Below are positions 10,958 to 22,305 of a DNA stretch of 64,000 bases, one piece after another; positions within the stretch are counted from its first letter, which is position 1; each line of letters opens with the position of its first letter. The position numbers were made by a program, and so were the translations under genes. Origin of the DNA: Mauremys mutica. Its lineage: Eukaryota; Chordata; Testudines; Geoemydidae. The notes under the pieces were generated by a model, which was not told where the DNA came from, ran no database searches, and saw only the letters and a list, made by a program, of their open reading frames with translations. The stretch covers positions 6,117,733 to 6,181,732 of the forward strand of contig NC_059094.1 of the NCBI RefSeq assembly GCF_020497125.1, read 5' to 3'.

Positions 10958-11995
10958 TAGTTTGAGGGGATTCTGAACCACTGCGCATGTGCAGAGAGGT
11001 AAATCACTGCGGAGCAGAGGAGAGGGCTGGGGATGGCCTGGCCAGTGGCTCCTGCCCTGCGCTGGGCTCAGCAGCTGGTCCCGGCTAGGCTGGGGGCAAG
11101 AGAAAATGGGATTTCCTCTTCCCCTGCAAGGAGCGGCCTGGGCCAGGTCAGACCCACCCCCAGAAACCTCCCCCAGTTGCTTCCTGCCCCCATAGCTCTT
11201 CAGCCACTGCGGGGAGGGCCACTTGGGAGGGTCGCCCAAACCCCATGCAGCTGGAGCCTCACCCCCCTGCACCCAGAACTCCCCCACTAAACCCCCCCAC
11301 CTGAACCCCCACCCGCTGAGCCTCACTGCCTGCATCTGGAGCTCCGCTGAACCTGGACACCTCACTGATACCCCACCTCAACCAGACCAGCCCCCCACTA
11401 AGCTTCCCACACTCAAACCCCCATCCCAATGAGCCCCATCCCAATGAGCCCCCCGCACCCAGACCCCCACCCCTCCAAGTGCCATTTCCCCAGCACCCCC
11501 CCTGCAGAGTCCCCGACAGCCAGACCCCTCTGCCGAGCCCCAACCACCTTTACCTGCACCTGCAACCCACGAACGAGCCCCTAGGCATCCAGATCCCCCC
11601 ACTGAGCCGCTTGCACCCAGACTGCCCCATCCAGAACCCTTTCACCCCACATCTGGATTCCCTCCCCCCGCCACTAAGCCCCTCCACACTTGAATCCTGC
11701 CTGCCCACATCTGGTGCACCTAGCACAGAGGGACAGGGCCCCAGGGTGTTTCTGGGGCAGGCCCAGCCCTTGCACTGGGTCAGGGTCGGGTGCAGCCTCA
11801 TTGCTGAGTCCCTGTCCCCGGGGATGGGGGGTGCTGCAGGTTGATCTCCCATCTCTGTGCAGCAGCCTGCGGCCTGTGCTCCCCATTGGATTGCTGGAGC
11901 CTCCATATTTATTTATTGATAAATAAACTTTGCAGAATTTTAAAATCTTGTGTGCAGAATTTTTAATTTTTTGGCACAGAATTCCCTCAGGAGTA
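10958..11995 (-). mobile_element. Long member (about 1.04 kb) of a 'TACTCC...GGAGTA' element family
   Basis: Read on the minus strand, the first 85 bp (TACTCCTGAGGGAATTCTGT, then AAAAATTAAAAATTCTGC and ATTTTAAAATTCTGCAAA) align with the left end of the 323-bp element at 43013-43335. The far end (CTGCACATGCGCAGTGG..CAGAATCCCCTCAAACTA) aligns with its right end. The interior is unrelated and C-rich. No target duplication is visible. It has no coding frame with motifs and is a DNA-transposon derivative of unassigned superfamily. Confidence 0.6.
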
Positions 11996-12418
11996 AAATA
12001 GTGCATCTCACCCAGTGCATCAAATGTCCCAACAACAACTATGCAGGTGAAATAAGACAATCATTATGCTCTTGACTGAACTCACATAGAAAAGAGATAA
12101 AAGACAAAAACACCCTGTCACCCATGGGCGAGCACTTTTGACAAAGCAATCACTCCGTCTGACTCAGTCCTCATCCTCACCGGAAACCTGCACACGACCC
12201 TCCGAAGTTCTGCCTGGGAACTCAAATTCATAACTCTGTTGGACACTCGAAACCACAGACGTCACATAGACAATGGTTTTATGGCCCATACCACAGAGTC
12301 ATTCTTAGTTCCTGACTTAGCCCTGGGCTACAGACCCATATTACTATTGTTTTAATTATTTCCTCAACTCCATTCAAATCCTAGGGAAAAAAACAGTTTT
12401 GCCCCCAATGAGCCAACG
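11996..12418. other. No feature seen
   Basis: Unique-looking sequence between a mobile element and the minisatellite. Confidence 0.4.
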
Positions 12419-13835
12419 TCCTCCATCGACCCAGCCTCCCACCCTCCCTCTGTACATCCCCACCCCCACAGGGACCGTCCTCCCTCCCCCTGCCTCCCAC
12501 CCTCCCGCTGCACATCCCCACCCCCACAGCCACATCCTCCCTCCCCCAGCCTCCCACCCTCCCTCTACACATCCCCATGCCCCAGGGACCGTCCTCCCTC
12601 CCCCAGCCTCCCACCCTCCCGCTGCACATCCCCAACCCCGCAGCCACATCCTCCCTCCCCCAGCCTCCCACCCTCCCGCTGCACATCCTCACCCCCACAG
12701 GGACCGTCCTCCCTCCCCCTGCCTCCCACCCTCCTGCTGCACATCCCCACCCCCGCAGCTTCGTCCTCCCTCCCCCAGCCTCCCACCCTCCCTCGCCACA
12801 TCCCCATGCCCCAGGGACCGTCCTCCCTCCCCCAGCCTCCCTCTACACATCCCCATGCCCCAGGGACCGTCCTCCCTCCCCCAGCCTCCCTCTACACATC
12901 CCCATGCCCCAGGGACCGTCCTCCCTCCCCCTGCCTCCCACCCTCCCGCTGCACATCCCCACCCCCACAGGGACCGTCCTCCCTCCCCCAGCCTCTCCCC
13001 CTCCCTCTACACATCCCCACCCCCACAGGGACTGTCCTCCCTCCCCCAGCCTCCTACCCTCCCTCTACACATCCCCTCCCCCGCAGCCACGTCCTCCCTC
13101 CCCCAGCCTCCCACCCTCCCTCTACACATTCCCATGCCCCAGGGACCGTCCTCCCTCCCTGCCCCAGCCTCCCTCTGTACATCCCCCACAGGGACCGTCC
13201 TCCCTCCCCCAGCCTCCCTCTGTACATCCCCCACAGGGACCGTCCTCCCTCCCCCAGCCTCTCCCCCTCCCTCTACACATCCCCACCCCCACAGGGACTG
13301 TCCTCCCTCCCCCAGCCTCCTACCCTCCCTCTACACATCCCCACCCCCGCAGCCACATCCTCCCCCCCCTGCCTCCCACCCTCCCTCTACACTTCCCCCG
13401 GCCCCAGGGACCGTCCTCCCTCCCCCAGCCTCCTACCCTCCTTCTGCACATCCCCACCCCCGCAGCCACGTCCTCCCTCCCCCTGCCTCTCCCCCTCCCT
13501 CTACACATCCCCACCCCCACAGGGACCGTCCTCCCTCCCCCTGCCTCCCACCCTCCCGCTTCACATCCCCACCCCCGCTGACACGTCCTCCCTCCCCCTG
13601 CCTCTCCCCCTCCCTCTACACATCCCCTCCCCCGCAGCCACGTCCTCCCTCCCCCAGCCTCCCACCCTCCCTCTGTACATCCCCACCCCCACAGGGACCA
13701 TCCTCCCTCCTCCCCAAGCCTCTCACCCTCCTTCTGCACATCCCCACTCCCGCAGCCACGGTCCTCCCCCAGCACATCCCCAACCCCGCACCCAACATCC
13801 TCCCTCCCCCAGCCTCCGACCCTCCCTCTGCACAA
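12419..13835. repeat. 58-bp C-rich minisatellite, roughly two dozen units
   Basis: The unit runs GTCCTCCCTCCCCCAGCC, TCCCACCCTCCCTC, TACACATCCCCACCCC, CACAGGGACC: 58 bp in the full form, shorter where the CCCACCCTCC block is missing (for example 12830-12905 and 13170-13250). Variants swap TACACATC with GCACATC or GTACATC. Long Pro/Ser-rich frames of up to about 500 residues cross it in several phases. Because 58 is not a multiple of three, they are a product of base composition, not protein-coding constraint. Confidence 0.9.
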
Positions 13836-15058
13836 CCCCACTCTTGCCATCTCTTCTGGCAGCCACAGCCTCAGTCCCTGTATTGCCAGTAGCTGCTCTT
13901 GGCCCAGTAGGGGAGCACTCCTGCTCCCAGAGTGTTTGGAGGGGGGCACACACTGTCCCCATGTACACTGAAGTACCCGCTGCTGCCACACCTCCCTCCC
14001 CACCAACGTGCCTGCTAGCTGCCCCCGCAGTCGCAGACCCCGACTCTGGTCTCCTGGGAGCAGTTCCAGCCCCTAGTCCTAGCGATTTAGCCCCTTAGTA
14101 TTTTTCAGTCCCTTCATCCAATCTCCTCCATTTTCTCAGCCTCCCTCCAGAACAGTCTCCCAGCCCTCACTCAAAAACAGCCCAGAGTCTGGAGCCATTG
14201 TTCTCCACGGGCACCTAGGGCTGTGAAAGCCTGTTCCCTCCTGGACCTGGAGCTGCTCTCTCCTTCCTGGAGAAAAGTGAGTCTTTCTTAAAGAGCCACT
14301 CCTCCTAGGACAATGGAGAGGGGGCCCCACCCCACATGGTGCTGGTCTGAGGGGAGGAGAGGCTCTGTGGCGTCCATGAGACCCCAAAGGCCTGGCAGCT
14401 TAGGTCTGACTTCTGTAGTTTCTAATTCAATTTTTCAGTGACAGCACAATTGGCTTGAAGGCCGGTCTGTCTGGGACAGGTTACGCTTGGGAGTTTAATT
14501 AGGTCTTTTCTCGCCATCTGAGTGGGAGACTTGCCCACAAAGCCTCTAGCTGCCTGGGTGATACCCCCCCCCCCACGCTTCTCTCTGCACGTTTTGTGTG
14601 TGAGAATTCTTTGGTGCTAGGTAATGCAGATTGGAAACTGACAATTTGTTTACTTAATCAGATGCAGAGTGATTCTATGGCTGTGGAAAGGTTTCTATTC
14701 CAAGCAGTCAGACAGTAATTAACCGGCCTGACCCACACACCCTCAATTACAGCAGGTCTACACAAGCATCTGTTTACCAGGCCAGTTAACTAGCAGTTAT
14801 GGAACCTTTCACTGAGCCTTCAAACCAGCAAGCGCTTTCAAAACATTCTGTTTCCTTGCAAAAGTAAGATGAGTCCATTCTCCCACTTACCTGAATCTGT
14901 TCGTTAAACAGCCACTGCCAAACCTAGCGAAACTTTCCTAATAGTTCGGCCAAACCCTATTAAAGTACCTGCAGTTGTTTAATATTAACCCAGTTCACCC
15001 ACATCACCTTGGGCTGGGATGCTGAAGATCTCAGCAGCTACGCAGAGATAGGCCAGGC
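13836..15058. other. No gene seen
   Basis: Moderately GC-rich sequence followed by unique-looking sequence. A C run lies at 14564-14575. No splice-bounded frame stood out. Confidence 0.35.
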
Positions 15059-15600
15059 CAGGGGTCAGTGGCCTTTCAGCAGTGCTGGGCCGAGTCTTCA
15101 TTTATTCACTTTAATTTAAGGTTTCGCCTGCTGGAAATACCTTTTAATGCTTTGAGAAGGTCTCTCTCTCTAAGTCTATATATTATATAACTAAACTGTG
15201 TTGTTTTGTAAAATAAAAAAGGTTTTCAAAATGTTAAGAAGCTTTATTTAAAATGAAATTAAAATGTTGATCTTACGCCACCGGCCCGCTCAGCCCGCTG
15301 CTGGTCTGGGGTTCTGTTCACCTAGGCCGGCAGCGGGCTGAGCGAGGCCTGCGGCCGGGACCCCGCTGGCAAGGGTCCAGCAGCCACAACCCCAGACCGG
15401 CAGCGGGCTGTGCGGGGCTGGTGGCCGGGACCCCAGACCGGCAGCGGGCTGTGCGGGGCTGGTGGCCGGGACCCCAGACCGGCAGCGGGCTGAGCGGCTC
15501 AGCCCACTGCCTCTCAGGTGTTCCCTCCGCCAGCTCCTGCCAGCTGGGATCCCGGCTGCCGGACCCGCTCAGCCTGCTGCCGGTCTGGGGTCCCGGCCCT
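15059..15600 (+). mobile_element. Partial hAT-like element with GC-rich core
   Basis: The left end CAGGGGTCAGTGGCCTTTCA at 15059 leads into CCGAGTCTTCATTTATTCAC and an AT-rich stretch ending TTTAAAATGAAATTAAAATG (about 15248-15267), a build I recognise from turtle hAT repeats. The core repeats ACCCCAGACCGGCAGCGGGC at about 15390, 15431 and 15472 in a short tandem of about 41-43 bp. The matching right inverted repeat is not found, so the right border is uncertain and the copy is probably truncated. Confidence 0.55.
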
Positions 15601-16085
15601 GATCACATACAGTGGGTACCTACCTTCTCCCTGGTTCTGGCCCATTCTCTTCCTCTCTCTGCACTGAGCTGAGGGTGGGAGTGCAATGAGCACAGGGCTG
15701 GGGGTGGAGGGTCTGGCCAGGAGCTAGAATGGGGGGGGCTCAGGGTTGGGGCAGGAGGTTTGGGCGTGGGGCACTTACCTGGGTGAGAGGGGTGCAGGTG
15801 GGAATGTGTGTGGGGGGGGGTGCAGGAGCTCCCGTTTGGTGCTCAGGGTGGGGGTGGGGATGTGGAGGTGCATGGGATGTGGGGGGGCTGGGTATGTGTG
15901 GGGGTGCCAGAGTCAGGGCTGGGGTTGTGCGGTCGTGGGGGGGAAGGAGTCAAGCAGAGGGCTGGGTGTGTATGACGGGGGCACAGGGCTCAAGGCAGGG
16001 CCCGGGGGCGTGCAGGGCACAGGGCTCAGGGCACAGGCCTTAGGGGTGTGCGGGGCTCCAGGGCTCAGGGCAGAGGGCTGGGGTG
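15601..16085 (+). repeat. G-rich low-complexity tract
   Basis: Runs of 4-9 G recur (for example about 15730-15740, 15811-15819, 15852-15862 and 15880-15905) with spacers rich in T and A, followed by repeated CAGGGCTCAGGGCA-like units at 15985-16080. It may be the remaining part of the repeat to its left. Several stretches meet the simple G-quadruplex pattern by eye. Confidence 0.55.
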
Positions 16086-16879
16086 TCTGCATTGAATGGC
16101 GAGCGGATGTGGCTTGTGCACTGGGCAATGAACGACACGTGCACTCAAAGTGCTTTAACACCACATTTCTCCACACTCAGTTGGAATGTAACGTGTTGAC
16201 GTTTTTGTGCTGAAATTGTCACAAAAATTGCTGATAACGTTAAAACATGCAATGATTGAGGGTTAGCCATCCAAATGCATTATTTTTGCTAAAAAAGTAA
16301 GTGTCAAAATTAAGCCCATTTAGCTGTCAGCTGCAAAGATTCCATTAAGCTTAAAAATTTCTCTACCATGGCAGGCAGACAGCCAGAAAGATCAACAGAT
16401 TTATTAGCTAGACAGGCAGACACATGAACATCTTGGTGTCAAAAAATCTGTCTGCAAAGTAACAGATGTGGGGACCCAAAGTCCGTCACAATGCAGCAGC
16501 CTAATTACAATAATGTCTTGAAGGCCACTCAAAACACTCAAAGGAAACAAATTACATGTGCATGCCAGCCTGGTCTGGGCAGTCAGGAAATGATGGTAAA
16601 TGGCCCCCTTCTTTCTATGGCACAGCCCACCCAGAAAAGTTAATCTGTTACATTTAGTGCAGCCCCCCAATCATGTTATGCCAGAAGAAAAGTCCATAAA
16701 ACAGGTAAATGTCACAGAGGGAGTTGTACTTGGATAAAGAATACAGAGCAGCTGTCGATTTAAGCACATCTTCTCAGGCCACAGGAGGGCATTAAACTGA
16801 ACTTGGCTCACCTGGTGCCAAGCAGAAGCACTGTGAACTAACCCTTCTGCAAAAGAGCCTCTTTTTGCGGTGTATTATA
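16086..16879. other. No feature seen
   Basis: AT-rich, unique-looking sequence with no recognisable gene or repeat. Confidence 0.4.
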
Positions 16880-17070
16880 TACACTTCTACCCCACTATAA
16901 CGCAACCCAATATAACCCGAATTCGGATATAACCCGGTAAAGCAGCGCTTCGGGGAGCGGGGCTGCACGCTCCAGCAGATGAAAGCAAGTTCGATCTAAC
17001 ACGGTTTCACCTATAACGCGGTAAGATTTTTTGGCCCCCGAGGACAGCGTTATATCAGGGTAGAGGTGTA
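16880..17070. mobile_element. Tigger/mariner-like MITE, about 190 bp, TA target
   Basis: The left end TACACTTCTACCCCACTATA and the complement of the right end, TACACCTCTACCCTGATATA, form an inverted repeat, each beginning with TA. The interior has repeated ATATAACCCG/TATAACGCGGTAA motifs in both orientations. A TA duplication and ends of this type suit the Tc1/mariner (pogo/Tigger) group. It is non-coding. Confidence 0.75.
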
Positions 17071-18100
17071 GGTATGAGTACGGTTCAAGATGGCTGTGAG
17101 GTGACAAAAAAAGGGGAAGAGGGTTTGACAAATTCTGACAGAAGACTGAAGAAAAAGATGGATGGGGAGGAATCGACTGATTGCTAAATAACCCTAGTAC
17201 GTTAATGTGCAAGTAGTGCCTTTATTTCTACATACCTCGCCCCCCCGCCCCCACACACACAAATGCAGTCAGTTGCCACAAAACTAACTGTACAATGAAT
17301 CAATGCCAAAGAAAAAAGAAAAGCAGCCTTTATTCGTGGTATCTCATATCAATGGACACTTTATAAATAAGGCACATGGTTTCAAAATTTAAAAGCTGCA
17401 GGAAAAAAACACCATCTATCCATTAACGGTTCCATAACTTCTTATTTGAGTTGGCTAGACGTCTCTGTTGGAACCACCTGTGGAAGCATGGCAGGTGTGG
17501 AAATGTTCGCTGCAAAGGGCACAATTTGCTAACCAGGAGTCTGGTTAGCTTTGGATATTAGCAAATCAAAGTGCTATTACTACAGCGTCCAACCCTTCCC
17601 CACCCCCAGTGCTGGAGAGGCCAGTGGGGGTGGGAATTCTTGTCACATAATCAATGTGAGTGTTATAGTTTAGGCCCAAGATTTAACTTTCCTACTATTG
17701 TTATAACTTTGTGGGGAATGTCCTCCACATTCTAAGGGCCACATTTTTGGAAGATGGGACAATGGATTAATCTGCTAAAATACACATACAGTTATGACAC
17801 AGACAAAAAATTGATTATCATGCTTTTAAGAGAGAATTAAACACATTAACCCTATAAAAATAAAACTGTTTTCAGGTGCCTTTACATAACTTTTAAGTGC
17901 TTTGGCCTCATCTTTACATTATTTTATTCTTCATGTTTTCTTCTACTAGCTTTATAAAGCAAATAAATACACCCTCTTTTGCAGGACTGAGGATATAATT
18001 ACAGCCTGTACTTACTACACATTGTAATTTTTTCAGGTTATTTTATGATTTTGGCTCATAGAGGGGGCCAGTTCTTGGTTTTACAGGATTTCCTAGGTGT
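17071..18100. other. No gene seen
   Basis: Unique-looking AT-rich sequence. A C-rich/CA stretch lies at about 17239-17261. Confidence 0.4.
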
Positions 18101-18108
18101 CTCTAGGG

Positions 18109-18278
18109 CAGTGGTTTTCAACCTATTTACCACTGTGGGCCGCATATGCAGCTCTCTGTGCGTTATATGGGCCGCACTCACACAATATATATACTACCTG
18201 TATGGCCCTGAGGATGTCACATGGGCCGCAGCTGTGTGCTGATTGGCCCACGAGTGTCCCTCGGGTTGAGAACCACTG
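18109..18278. mobile_element. Short hAT (Charlie-like) MITE, 170 bp
   Basis: CAGTGGTTTTCAACC at the left is matched by the complement CAGTGGTTCTCAACC at the right. The flanking 8-mers CTCTAGGG (18101-18108) and TTCTAGTG (18279-18286) agree at 6 of 8, so this is an older insertion. The interior GGGCCGCA blocks repeat. It has no open frame. Confidence 0.75.
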
Positions 18279-18450
18279 TTCTAGTGAATACACTGGCAGC
18301 ACAGTGTGTGGGATTTATCAGCAAAGATGCTGTCTAGCAGATGTGATGGAACACTAACATCTTGACAATTTGTGGCCAAGATTCCTCAGCACCATTTGCA
18401 ACAGCATGAGTTGTTTGTCATTTTACGCCCCCCCTCCTTATTTTTTTAAG

Positions 18451-18622
18451 GTCCCAGAGCCTGAAGATATAGTAGAAAAGGACAACAAAACACTAGGAAA
18501 GTGTGAAAAAAACCTCATACCACTTTTTTCAGACAAACAAGCCAGCTTTATGTTTTGGGAGCAGGAATCAAACAATGTTCCAAAAGAGCAGGATTCTGAA
18601 TACGGTGACAGCAAATTCAGAG
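18451..18622 (+). CDS. Candidate host exon, unidentified
   Basis: A pyrimidine tract (CCCCCCCTCC, then a T run) ends in AAG at 18450. It is followed by 57 codons without a stop, beginning VPEPEDIVEKDNKTLGKC and rich in acidic and basic residues. A GAG|GTAGTT donor-like site is at 18622/18623. The frame would be phase 0 in and phase 1 out, 172 bp. It lies outside any repeat recognised here; a CR1 starts 35 bp later. Against it: the donor is only moderate, the frame stays open on both sides, and the opposite strand is also open. I do not recognise the protein. Confidence 0.28.
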
Positions 18623-18656
18623 GTAGTTTTGAATCTAGTCTGAAATTAGCAGATAA

Positions 18657-20205
18657 GGACATAAGAATGGCCATACTGGGTCAGACTAAAGCGCCATCAA
18701 GCCGAGTATCCTGTCCTCTCACAGTGGCCAATGGCAGGTGCCCCAAAGGGAATGAACAGATAGGTTATCAAGTGATCCGTGCCCTGTCACCAAATCCCAG
18801 CTTCTGGCAAACACAGGCTAGGGACACCATTCCTGCCCATCCTGGCTAATAGCCATTGATGGACCTATCTTCCATGAATCTATCTGACTCTCTTTTGAAC
18901 CCCATTATAGTATTGGCCTTCACAACACCCTCTGGCAAGGAGTTCCAGAGGCTTACAGTGCGTTGCGTGAAAAAATACTTTCTTGTGTTTGTTTTAAAGC
19001 TGATACCTATTAATTTCATTTGGTGGCCCCTTGTTCTTGTATTATGAGAAGGAGTAAATAACACTTCCTTATTTACTTTCTCTATACCAGTCATGATTTT
19101 ATAGACCTCTATCATATCCCCCCCTAGTCGCCTCTTTTTCAAGCTGAAAAGTCCCAGTCTTATTAATTTCTCCTCATACGGAAGCCGTTCTATGCCCCTA
19201 ATCATTTTTGTTGCCCTTTTCTAAACCTTTTCCAATTCCAATAGAACTTTTTTGAGATGAGGCGACCACATCTGCAGGCAGTATTCAAGGTGCGGGCGTA
19301 CCATGGATTTATATAGTGGCAATATGATATTTTCTGTCTTATTATTTATCCCTTTCTTGATGATTCCCAACATTCTGTTTGCTTTTTTGACTGCCACTGC
19401 ACATTGAGTGGATGATTTCAGAGAATTCTCCACAATGACTCCAAGATCTCTTTCTTGAGTGGTAACAGCTAATTTAGACCCCATCATTGTATATGTATAG
19501 TTAGAATTATGTTTTCCAACGTGCATTACTTTGCATTTATCGACATTAAATTTCATCTGCCATTTTGTTGCCCAGTCACCCAGTTTTGTGAGATCCTTTT
19601 GTAGCTCTTCACAGTCGCCTGGGACTTAACTATCTTGAGTAGTTTTGTATCATCTGCAAATTATGCCACCTCACTGTTTACCCCTTTTTCCAGATCATTT
19701 ATGAATATGTTGAATAGGACTGGGCCCAGTACAGATCCCTGGGGGACACCACTATTTACCTCTCTCCATTCTGAAAACTGACCATTTATTCCTACCCTTT
19801 ATTTCCTATCTTTTAACCAGTTACCAATCCATGAGAGAACCTTCCCTCTTATCCCATGACAGCTTATTTTGCTTAAGAGCCTTTGTTGAGGGACCTTGTC
19901 AAAGGCTTTCTGAAAATCTAAATACATTATATCCACTGGATCTCCTTTGTCCGCATGCTTGTTGACCCCCTCAAAGAATTCTAGATGATTGGTGAGGCAT
20001 GATTTCCCTTTACAAAAACCAAGCTGACTATTTCCCAACAAATTATGTTCATCTATGTTTCTGACAATTTTGTTCTTTACGATAGTTCCAACCAATTTGC
20101 CTGGTACTGAAGTGAGGCATACTGGCCTGTAGTTGCCAGGGTCACCTCTGGAGCCCTTTTTAAAAATTGGCGTCACATTAGCTATTCTCCAGTCATTTGG
20201 TACAG
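18657..20205 (-). mobile_element. CR1 LINE, 5'-truncated, about 1.55 kb, minus strand
   Basis: Reading leftward from about 20205, the reverse transcriptase starts inside the domain (VPNDWRIANVTPIFKKG, then GNYRPVCLTSVPGKLV). It passes YLDFQKAFDKVP and keeps the FADDTK catalytic motif (about 19644-19662), then the C-terminal region ([10 protein letters not shown]) near 18980-19030. The 3' end is the GGACATAAGAATGGCCATAC type at 18657. Frames are broken at several points. This is a different subfamily from the 40-43 kb copies. Confidence 0.9.
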
Positions 20206-21380
20206 AATAAAATAAATGATATATAAAATAAAATCTCAGCACAACTCCCTCAACTATTTGATGTTGTGAAACAAATACAAGTTTAGGATCTGACCCTGCA
20301 AACACTGACTAAAGGGTGTAGTTGCAACAGTGAGTTGTTCCATTGATCTGAATGGGATTGCTCACGGTAGTAACCACAACTTGTAGCCGATATTTTCAGG
20401 ATCAGGACGTTAGGATTTAATATTAGTTTTACTATTTATCTTGTAAAGAAATCTGTCTTTGCCTTTTTAACTACATAAAAGTAACAGTCAAGTATGTCTT
20501 GTGGATTGTTGAGAGGTTTACCTTGCCATTACTTTTCTGCAGTGTCTGAGTCCAGCATTTCTTTCTCTACCAACTGTGCTCTTGTCAATTTGGCACACCG
20601 TGCTTGCTGGATTTTTCACCTGCAAGCTTTAACCCTTTTCCCTGCAATGCTCAACTGGGGCTTGTGTCCTGCTGTATCACCAGCTCTTCAAAATGACAAA
20701 TGTAACATGAGGCAGCATCAATCATGCTTTGCCCTGGGTACCTGAAACACTGAGCAGCCCCTGAGTGCATACACTGCCCAGAGTAGGGTAGCTTTGCTCC
20801 TGTTTTCTTCTTTGTTGTCATAAATATCCCTGCAGATGTCACTGATAACGCCAATGCCATTCTGGGAAGAGTCTGTAGCCTCCCTCCCGACCTCTTTCAT
20901 TCATTTAATTATTGTCCTATCCAGAGCCAAGTCATTAAAAACTCAGCAAATAAATACCAAGTCTCCTTTACTGAACTGTGGCAATGAGGCACAGCAAAAA
21001 ATAATTCACATTACAATATTAAAAACTTGGATTTTGTGCTAAATCAGCAAAAAGTCTGCATCAGGTTTTTGCTGGATATTGTCCATGGCAACCACATTAT
21101 TAAAACAAAATCAGATTGCAATGCATCACAAGAGAAGTTTAAGGACAATGTGTTAATATCAGACCACATCAGCATCTTTACATTAAATTAATTCCGCTAT
21201 TGGCTCAAAGTCAGAATTGTTTCCTTCAGACCAATTAAGCAGCAAAGAGGTAACTCCATGGGAAGAAAAACATTCATGTCTAATACTCAGTGCTCTGATC
21301 CTTGAGTTGACAGCAGCTAAACTGCTGTGGAGAAGACAAAATCAGCCTCAGGTAGTAATGAGGAAGGGAAGTGGTGTTAG
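20206..21380. other. No gene seen
   Basis: Unique-looking sequence. A minus-strand frame near 20718-20900 is protein-like in composition but lacks a convincing upstream acceptor site. Confidence 0.35.
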
Positions 21381-21388
21381 TCTTAGAT

Positions 21389-22031
21389 CAGCGGTGGGCA
21401 AACTACGGCCCAGGGGCCACATCCGGTCCTTCAGACATTTTAATCTGGCCCTCGAGCTCCCACCAGCGTAGGGGGTCAGGGGCTTGCCCCACTCTGTGCG
21501 TGCCATGACTCCACGCAGCTCCCGGAAGCACCAGCATGTCCCCGCTCCAGCTCCTACATGCAGGGGCAGCCAGGGGGCTTCACACACTGCTCCTGCCCCA
21601 AGCACTACCTCTGCAGCTCCCATTGGCCGGGAACCACAGCCAATGGGAGCTGCAGGGGCGGCACCTGTGGATGGGGAAGTGCACAGAGCTGCTTGCCTGC
21701 GCCTCCCCATAGGAGTCAGGGGGGGACATGCCGCTGCTTCCGGGTGCTGCTTGAGGTAAGCACCATCCGGAGCCTGCACCCTGACTCCCTCCCACACCCC
21801 AACCCCCTGGTCCAGCCCTGTCCCCCTCCTGCCCTCCGAACTCCTTGGTCCCAGCCCGGAGCACCCTCCTGCACCCTGAACTCCTCATTTCTGGCCCCAC
21901 TCCAGAGCCTGCACCCTCAGCCAGAGCCCTCACCCCCTCTCACACCCCAACCTCCAATTTTGTGAGCATTCATGGCCCGCCACACAATTTCCATACCTCA
22001 TTCCTCAGGCCAAAAAGTTTGCCCATCCCTG
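21389..22031. mobile_element. Non-autonomous hAT element, 643 bp
   Basis: The ends CAGCGGTGGGCAAACTACGG and (complement) CAGGGATGGGCAAACTTTTT match the element at 9267-9952, and the start of the interior (GGGCCACATCCGGTCCTTCA) is homologous. The target duplication TCTTAGAT is exact (21381-21388 and 22032-22039). The mid-section has an inverted CTCCCATTGGCC/GGCCAATGGGAG-like pair. It is non-coding. Confidence 0.9.
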
Positions 22032-22189
22032 TCTTAGATCCTTCTGTAGTAATAACCAGTTAAGTCAAAGAGCAATGCCTGTTCTAGAAGGAGTAGTCAC
22101 TAGTTAAAGGGTACATGGTTTGGGGACAAAGCACACGCTGAACATCAAAATGGCATCTCAAACCCTGCTTCAATTTACCATTGTGTTCT

Positions 22190-22305
22190 AACAACATAAC
22201 CCAGCAAACAGGGCACTGACTAGATGTCAAGAGAGCAGGGTTCTTCTCCCAGCCCAGCCACTGGCTTGCTGTGTAGTGTTGGGCAAATCACTTACTAGGT
22301 CCTGA
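22190..22305 (+). repeat. MIR (CORE-SINE) relic
   Basis: GGGCACTGACTAGATGTCAA, then AGCAGGGTTCTTCTCCCAGC, CACTGGCTTGCTGTG and TTGGGCAAATCACTTACT follow the known MIR sequence order from the tRNA-related part into the core. It is an ancient amniote repeat, diverged, with no target duplication visible. Confidence 0.65.

Noticed and set aside
12399..13892. A 497-residue Pro/Ser-rich open frame as a gene
   Set aside because: It coincides with a 58-bp tandem repeat, several phases are equally open, and there is no start or splice context.
15746..16213. A 155-residue Gly-rich frame as a gene
   Set aside because: It is a by-product of the G-rich low-complexity tract.
20718..20900. A protein-like minus-strand frame as an exon
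   Set aside because: No polypyrimidine tract and acceptor site precede it, and overlapping frames are equally open.
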